20,212 nucleotides of DNA from Methanomicrobiales archaeon. GTDB lineage: Archaea > Halobacteriota > Methanomicrobia > Methanomicrobiales > Methanoculleaceae. Within the stretch, counting starts at the first letter, position 1; each line of letters opens with the position of its first letter. The translations under genes and the position numbers were made by a program. The stretch spans positions 1-20,212 of the forward strand of contig JAGVUK010000181.1 of NCBI GenBank assembly GCA_019136335.1, in the 5' to 3' direction. Shown here piece by piece: positions 16,039 through 20,212 of the stretch. Under the pieces are notes generated by a model. The model did not search any database. It was not told where the DNA came from and saw only the letters and a program-made list of their open reading frames with translations.

Positions 16039-16623
16039 GTGGCAGACACCAGCAAACGTTCGACAGGTATCGCGGGCCTGGACCTTGCGCTCGACGGGGG
16101 ATTCCCGCCGGGAGCCCGCATCATCATATCCGGATCCCCCTTAAGCGGCCTTGAGCTCCTGGCGCAGCAGTTCTGGCGGACGGGGAACGCGGGGGGTGCA
16201 TACCTGATGCTCGACGCCGTGCCGCGCGAGGGTATGACCGACGCAGGGGGTATGGATACAGCGGCGCTGGCCGGAGCCATGCAGGGGGAGAGGATCGTCC
16301 TCGACTCGCTCTCCACGCTGATCGCCACCCGGGGTATCGATGCGGCCACCCGGTTTGTCCGCGAGGACACCCGGGCGATCGTCGAAGGAGGGGCAACCAT
16401 CGTCTACCTCCTCTACACTGGTCTCCACAGCCCCCTTGAGGAGGCGCGGATGATGCGTGCCGCGGACGTCTTCATCACCCTCAGACACCAGATCCACGGC
16501 AACGAGGTCGAGAGGACGCTCGCCATCGAGAAGCTCAGGGGTGCGAACGTGCCGCAGCGGGTGATCCCCTACCACATCATCGCAAGGGGCCTTGAACTCT
16601 CGACGACGAGCAGGGTGGTCTAA
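16039..16623 (+). CDS. KaiC/RecA-like protein with degenerate Walker A
   Basis: The 194-residue protein starts at GTG with a GAGGTG site 5 bp upstream. Its N-terminus (STGIAGLDLALDGGFPPGARIIISGSP) is that of KaiC-like RecA-superfamily ATPases. However, the Walker A region reads SGSPLSGLELLAQQF at residues 31-45, where KaiC proteins have GxPGTGKT. The lysine and the following Thr/Ser are replaced by Leu and Glu. A Walker B-like strand RIVLDSLSTLI with D89 remains, and the later strands (TIVYLLYTGLHSP, ADVFITLRHQ, ERTLAIEKLRGANVPQRVIPYHIIARGLEL) follow the fold. It is likely a non-hydrolysing or nucleotide-free paralogue that acts as a partner or signalling protein, as inferred for other solo KaiC-like proteins in archaea. 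There is no frameshift and the frame is clean. It is monocistronic, followed by a T-run. Confidence 0.8.
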   Translation: MADTSKRSTGIAGLDLALDGGFPPGARIIISGSPLSGLELLAQQFWRTGNAGGAYLMLDAVPREGMTDAGGMDTAALAGAMQGERIVLDSLSTLIATRGIDAATRFVREDTRAIVEGGATIVYLLYTGLHSPLEEARMMRAADVFITLRHQIHGNEVERTLAIEKLRGANVPQRVIPYHIIARGLELSTTSRVV

Positions 16624-17074
16624 TGCAATGATTCTCAATTACCGGCACGCTCAACGGAGGAGAGTATCGATCTTTTTTCACACTATCCCGGGGGTTGCGT
16701 CCCGGGAGACGGCTTTTCCCCGGTATCCCCACGTACTGCCCCCCCGAAGGGGGGGCGGGGGCTTTGAGGAGGAACGTACGGGTACCCACCTGGGGGGAGG
16801 GGGAGACCCCCTCCCCGGTCCCCACCCCCGTGGCGATACCCCCGCGGTCCACTCCATGGGGAGATCCCGGAGAAGAACCGGCTACGGCTTCCCGCTGGCT
16901 ATCGCCATGACTGCCCTCGCCCCCGGGAGGGGGCGGGGGAGGAGCGCGCAGCGCGGGCGGGGAGGGGGTTGCCGGAGAGGGACGTACGAGTATCCCCTCC
17001 AGGAAGGCCGGGTGGGGTGTCCGTCTGGGATGGGACGAAGGCCAGATAGGCTCTGTTCATTTGGAATCGATGCA
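16624..17074. other. 451-bp geneless G/C-tract region with hairpins and a diverged direct repeat
   Basis: No gene is supported. Open frames here are Gly/Arg/Pro-rich and lack family similarity. Structure is evident. There is a 7-bp stem at 16686-16692/16701-16707, a seven-C/seven-G hairpin at 16739-16745/16749-16755 with GAA loop, and a perfect 10-bp hairpin at 16794-16803/16807-16816 with AGA loop. A 15-of-18 direct repeat, AGGAACGTACGGGTACCC at 16770-16787, recurs as AGGGACGTACGAGTATCC at 16978-16995. Runs of G or C up to seven are far more frequent than elsewhere in the window. It lies between the KaiC-like gene and the convergent metE gene. Confidence 0.65.
16673..16678 (+). terminator. 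T-run terminator after the KaiC-like gene
   Basis: Six T residues lie 50 bp after the stop codon, in an otherwise GC-rich sequence, followed by a 7-bp hairpin at 16686-16707 (TCCCGGG with CCCGGGA). Confidence 0.45.
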
Positions 17075-17977
17075 CTAGTCCGTATACTCAGCCCGGACCA
17101 GCCCTGCCGCAACATCCATATTCTTCAGTTTTCCGAACGCCTCCTCGCGCGTCCGCATCCGCAGGCCGCAGTCGGGATCGATGAGCATCGCCTCTGGCGA
17201 GAAGAGATCGACCCCCGTCTCGATCCTCTTCCGGATCACCTCGACGCTCTCGATGCCGGGGTCGGCCGAGTCCACGCAGCCGTAGCCGATCATCCGGCCG
17301 CGCAGGTCCTTTGCCGAGAGCACATCCAGGTTAGACGGGTTGTTTGCAAACTCAAAGTCAAAGACGGCGACGTTTGTCCTGAGAACGTCGTCCACGACGT
17401 TCCTGAGGTTCCCGCAGACGTGGAGGCAGACCGGCACCCGGAGCCTGCCGACGATCGCGTTCACCGCCTCGCGGCCGACGGCGATGTTTGCCGCCCCCGT
17501 GGAGAAGATGGGCTCATCGATCTGGAGGAGCGTAACGCCGGCGTCCTGGAGATAGCCTGCCTCGACCGCGAGCGCCTGCGCGAGGTCGAGGACCAGCTCG
17601 TCCCTGTTCCGGTAGAACGGGGTCTCTAACTTCAGGCCGTGCGCGAGCGTGCTCGGGCCGGTGAGGATCCCCTTCACCTTCGGGTGCCGGGAGAGGGCAT
17701 ACTTCGTATCCGCGACGGTGATGGGCTGCCGGGCCGGCTGGACCTTCCCGACGACCGCGGAGCCCCGGATGCCGGGGAGACGGGAGGTGAAGGCATGGAT
17801 CATGTCGCCGCGGACCTGGCCGTCGGAGATGATGTCGATCCCGGCGGCGATCTGGTCGGCGACCGCTACCTCCACCGCGTGCTTCAGCGGGTCCACAAGG
17901 CCCATAATCCCCGAGCCTTTCACCACCGGGTAGCTCCCGACCACCGTGGTCGGGAGGCGCATGCTTGTCAGGGTCAT
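17075..17977 (-). CDS. metE: Archaeal MetE-core methionine synthase
   Basis: The 300-residue protein corresponds to only the C-terminal catalytic barrel of cobalamin-independent methionine synthase. Methanogens have this core enzyme, which is thought to take the methyl group from a methylcobamide protein rather than from folate. Candidate zinc ligands are H186 and C188 (CLHVCGN) and C270 (DPDCGLRM), with an acidic residue near E209. The start LPTTVVGSYP and the IDIISDGQVRGDMIH segment are characteristic, as is LLQIDEPIFSTG. The ATG at 17977 overlaps the aspS stop as ATGA, so the two are translated together. An in-frame extension to 18076 merely overlaps aspS. The alternative ATG at 17962 is also possible. 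The methyl donor protein is not in the window. The gene ends near the structured 451-bp gap. Confidence 0.92.
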   Translation of the reverse strand: MTLTSMRLPTTVVGSYPVVKGSGIMGLVDPLKHAVEVAVADQIAAGIDIISDGQVRGDMIHAFTSRLPGIRGSAVVGKVQPARQPITVADTKYALSRHPKVKGILTGPSTLAHGLKLETPFYRNRDELVLDLAQALAVEAGYLQDAGVTLLQIDEPIFSTGAANIAVGREAVNAIVGRLRVPVCLHVCGNLRNVVDDVLRTNVAVFDFEFANNPSNLDVLSAKDLRGRMIGYGCVDSADPGIESVEVIRKRIETGVDLFSPEAMLIDPDCGLRMRTREEAFGKLKNMDVAAGLVRAEYTD

Positions 17978-19263
17978 GGCGTCAGTCTGTGCCGGTCGCG
18001 CGGGAAGAGCGCCGCTTCGCGGATGTTGCCGAGGTTGAGCATCGTCATCACCAGGCGCTCGATACCGAGCCCCCATCCGGCGTGCGGGGGCATGCCGTAG
18101 CGGAACGTCTTCAAGTAGAACTCGAAACTCTCGGGAGAGAGGCCTTTCGCGCGGATCCGCTCCACGAGGAGGTCGTGGTCGTGGATACGCTGGGCGCCGG
18201 AGGAGAGCTCCATCCGGGGGTGCATCATATCGAACGCCTTGCAGAACTCGGGCCGGTCCGGGTAGGGCATCGCGTAGTAGGGCCTGATATCGGTCGGCCA
18301 GTCGACGATGAAGTAGTGCTGCCCGATCACGTCGCCGATCGCCCTCTCGGCCGCCGGGGTGAGGTCGTCGCCGAAGGAGAGTTTCTCCTCGATGGTCCGG
18401 TTCGCGATCTCGATCGCCTCCACGTAGGGTATCCGCGGGAACGGCGTTGCCGGAACCGCAAGGTCGACCCCGAGCTCCGCGAGGTGCTCGCCGCAGGTCT
18501 TTTTGACGCAGTCGTAGACGTGGACGATCAGGTCTTCGAGAAGATCCATGACGTCGTTGTGGTCGGCAAACGAGACCTCCACGTCAAGCGACGTGGCCTC
18601 GTTGAGGTGCCGGACGGTGTTGTGCTCCTCGGCGCGGAAGATGGGGCCGATCTCAAAGACCGCCTCAAACCCGGCCGCCATCATCATCTGCTTGTAGAGC
18701 TGCGGGCTCTGGTTCATGAACGCTTCTTTCTCGAAGTAGGCGATCGGGAAGAGTTCGGTGCCGCCCTCGGTCGCCGCCGCGACGATCTTTGGCGTGGTGA
18801 TGTTGATGCAGCCGCGGGAGGCGAGGAACTCCGTCGCGGCGCAGGTCACCGCCGAGCGGATGAAGAAGATGGCGCGGACACGGGGTTTCCTCACGTCAAG
18901 GAACCGGGAGTCGATCCGGGTATCCATCTCGGCGGGCACCTTCTCCGCGACGTCGAGCGGGAGCGGGCTCTCTGCGATGCTGATGATCTCAAGTTCCTCG
19001 GGGACGATCTCGCGCCCTCCCGGGGCTTTCTCGATCGCTTTGACCGTTCCCCGGACCCTGACCACGGACTCGCGCGAGACGTCCCGGGCAACATCGAGGA
19101 TCTCAGCCGGGACCTTCTTCTTCGGGATGGTCACCTGGATGATGCCGGTCCGGTCGCGGATCAGGAAGAACGAGAGTCCTCCAAGATCGCGGACCTCGTG
19201 CACCCAGCCGATGATCTCGGCAGATTCGGTCGTTGGGGTTACGGCCCGTATTGGTAAACGCAT
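17974..19263 (-). CDS. aspS: Archaeal aspartyl-tRNA synthetase (probably Asp/Asn type)
   Basis: The 429-residue product has the standard archaeal AspRS length. It has an N-terminal OB-fold anticodon domain ([28 protein letters not shown], 19-46) joined to a class II catalytic core. Motif 2 is visible as [27 protein letters not shown] and motif 3 as [14 protein letters not shown] near the end. A His at residue 22 replaces the Trp found in discriminating archaeal AspRS, so the enzyme may also charge tRNA-Asn with Asp for later amidation by GatCAB; this is an inference. The ATG at 19263 is chosen because MRLPIRAV is the family-like start. The longer in-frame extension to 19917 overlaps pdaD in another register. 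An AAAATA box at about 19299-19304 could be the promoter. metE follows with an ATGA overlap. Confidence 0.96.
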   Translation of the reverse strand: MRLPIRAVTPTTESAEIIGWVHEVRDLGGLSFFLIRDRTGIIQVTIPKKKVPAEILDVARDVSRESVVRVRGTVKAIEKAPGGREIVPEELEIISIAESPLPLDVAEKVPAEMDTRIDSRFLDVRKPRVRAIFFIRSAVTCAATEFLASRGCINITTPKIVAAATEGGTELFPIAYFEKEAFMNQSPQLYKQMMMAAGFEAVFEIGPIFRAEEHNTVRHLNEATSLDVEVSFADHNDVMDLLEDLIVHVYDCVKKTCGEHLAELGVDLAVPATPFPRIPYVEAIEIANRTIEEKLSFGDDLTPAAERAIGDVIGQHYFIVDWPTDIRPYYAMPYPDRPEFCKAFDMMHPRMELSSGAQRIHDHDLLVERIRAKGLSPESFEFYLKTFRYGMPPHAGWGLGIERLVMTMLNLGNIREAALFPRDRHRLTP

Positions 19264-19376
19264 ATGAAAAACCTGGGTACAATGTGGGCCCCGGGAGGTA
19301 TTTTGTCTTGCGCTCCCGGCCGGGGGATTGCTCCGGCAAGGCGACGGGATTATGGCCTGCACCGGCGGGAAGCGGG

Positions 19377-19383
19377 AAAAAAA
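19377..19383 (-). terminator. T-run terminator after pdaD
   Basis: Seven A residues on the plus strand give T7 on the minus strand, 26 bp past the pdaD stop. A C/G-rich stretch precedes it (CCGCACCCCCCGGGGCAG). It should separate pdaD from aspS. Confidence 0.5.
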
Positions 19384-19408
19384 GGCGGCTGCCCCGGGGG
19401 GTGCGGGG

Positions 19409-19951
19409 CTACAGGAAGACTGCGGCGGCGATGACCGTCGTCCAGCGGCCGTCCATAACCCCTTCCGCTGCCTGGCAGGTGTGGGTCGTGCTGATGATCC
19501 GGCCGCTGGCCTTGTAGATCTGTTCACGCTCCTGCCATGCCCGGTCGGGATCGAACTCGATACCGAGCGTTGTCGCAAGCATGGTTGCCGCAAGGTCTTC
19601 GGCGTACTCGCCCGAAACCTCTGCCGTCTCCCCGAAGGCATGGTGCTCGGAGAGGTAGCCGTAGGTGTTGCTCTCCTTCGGCATCGCGTGGCCGATAGCG
19701 GCGGAGGCGAGCCTGCTCGGTTCGTTGGTCTCATTCCGGGCCATGACGACGTAGACGATGCTGCCTGGGGAGAGGTGCTGTAACCCTTCCTCCTTCGAGA
19801 CCAGCTGGCAGTTCGGGGGGAAGATACTCGAGACGTAGACGAGGTTGTACTTCTCGATGCCCGCCTGGCGGAGAGCCAGCTCGAACGATGCCAGTTTGTC
19901 TTTGTGGATACCCACACCCTTCGTGAAGAAACACTTGGTCGGAACGAACAT
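19409..19951 (-). CDS. pdaD: Pyruvoyl-dependent arginine decarboxylase
   Basis: The 180-residue proenzyme matches archaeal PvlArgDC. The self-cleavage site is the Ser-Ser pair in [14 protein letters not shown] (S41-S42). Cleavage there makes a beta chain and an alpha chain with an N-terminal pyruvoyl group. Other conserved parts are the start [32 protein letters not shown], the [29 protein letters not shown] strand-helix unit, and [29 protein letters not shown]. The enzyme converts arginine to agmatine, which feeds polyamine synthesis and agmatidine modification of tRNA-Ile. The length exceeds that of the M. jannaschii enzyme by about 15 residues, mainly at the C-terminus. The start at 19951 follows an AT-rich promoter with a very short leader. 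It is separated from aspS by 145 bp and a T-run. Confidence 0.96.
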   Translation of the reverse strand: MFVPTKCFFTKGVGIHKDKLASFELALRQAGIEKYNLVYVSSIFPPNCQLVSKEEGLQHLSPGSIVYVVMARNETNEPSRLASAAIGHAMPKESNTYGYLSEHHAFGETAEVSGEYAEDLAATMLATTLGIEFDPDRAWQEREQIYKASGRIISTTHTCQAAEGVMDGRWTTVIAAAVFL

Positions 19952-20212
19952 TAAGGATCTTCTTATCGTTTGAATTTTTTAAAATTTTCGGTGATAACAG
20001 GCACAAATTGAGAATGGATTGAAATTTCGTCAATTTTTTGCATTAGGTCGGTAATATGCCAGCAAATGGTAAAACAGGCTAAAAATTGATGGCTTTCAGG
20101 GCTCGCCGGAGTGGCCGCGACAGCCCCCGCGCCTGCCGCTCTTCACCTGCAGAACCGCCCGAACCGGGATCACTGCCGTATTCTTCTCTATCGGGGAAGA
20201 TCCGGGCGGTCG
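19952..20212. other. AT-rich intergenic block and undecided right edge
   Basis: 19952-20092 is strongly AT-rich in contrast to its GC-rich surroundings. It contains a 9-bp inverted repeat (TCAATTTTT at 20030-20038, AAAAATTGA at 20081-20089). From about 20095 to the edge the sequence is GC-rich again. Two minus-strand frames stay open to the edge, one ending GRRGGCRGHSGEP, the other ending RRALKAINF. A plus-strand frame opens at ATG 20089. None shows a recognisable family, so I cannot say which, if any, is a real gene end. Confidence 0.4.
19974..19988 (-). promoter_or_regulatory. AT-rich TATA promoter of pdaD
   Basis: The minus strand reads AATTTTAAAAAATTC, centred about 30 bp before the pdaD ATG at 19951. 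It is part of a longer AT-rich block (19952-20092). Confidence 0.55.

Noticed and set aside
16737..16820. G/C-run hairpins as CRISPR or IS ends
   Set aside because: No regularly spaced identical repeats, no transposase and no target duplications; the repeat pair is diverged and single.
17965..19257. 430-codon plus-strand frame opposite aspS
   Set aside because: Antisense shadow of AspRS, without motifs or start signals.
19264..19917. In-frame N-terminal extension of aspS
   Set aside because: The extra 218 residues are the out-of-register reading of pdaD (Ser/Arg/Pro-rich); AspRS is complete from 19263.

Overview
The window looks like chromosomal DNA of a methanogenic euryarchaeon of the order Methanomicrobiales; Methanoculleus or a close relative is my best guess. 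The evidence is the combination of CDC48-type AAA ATPase, RNA polymerase subunit L, aIF2-beta with a TRAM tail, RadB, archaeal AspRS, pyruvoyl arginine decarboxylase, the MetE core enzyme and LarC. Coding DNA is GC-rich. TATA-like boxes lie about 25 bp upstream of starts, often leaving almost no leader. The genus is an inference; no rRNA or methanogenesis marker gene is present.

Layout. 1-871 (+): the 3' end of ilvC and a flavodoxin. 865-2937 (-): purL, overlapping the flavodoxin tail to tail. 3032-3649 (+): aIF2-beta. 3657-4587 (-): rpoL (rpo11) followed by a small SAM methyltransferase. 4842-7025 is the accessory part. It holds an anchored hypothetical protein (-), a 421-bp gap, a secreted PPC-like protein (+) and, 40 bp after it, a membrane-anchored double winged-helix protein (+). 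7225-8043 (+): dapF. 8030-9897 (-): larC then radB, joined by an ATGA overlap. A 46-bp divergent promoter region separates larC from cdc48 (9944-12361, +). 12538-14199 (-): an exported S41 protease. 14428-15978 (+): an acyl-CoA synthetase-like enzyme. 16039-16623 (+): a KaiC/RecA-like protein with a degenerate P-loop. 16624-17074: a geneless G/C-tract region with hairpins. 17075-19951 (-): pdaD, aspS and metE, the last two joined by an ATGA overlap. The right edge is an AT-rich intergenic stretch and a short undecided sequence.

Most genes are housekeeping: amino acid synthesis (ilvC, dapF, metE), purines (purL), transcription and translation (rpoL, aIF2-beta, aspS), protein quality control (cdc48), recombination (radB) and polyamine supply (pdaD). 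No mobile element, CRISPR array, tRNA or rRNA was recognised. The most unusual items are the secreted PPC protein plus membrane winged-helix pair, the solo RecA-fold protein lacking the Walker A lysine, a roughly 75-residue insertion in the D2 lid of CDC48, and two structured intergenic regions (12458-12512 and 16686-16995).
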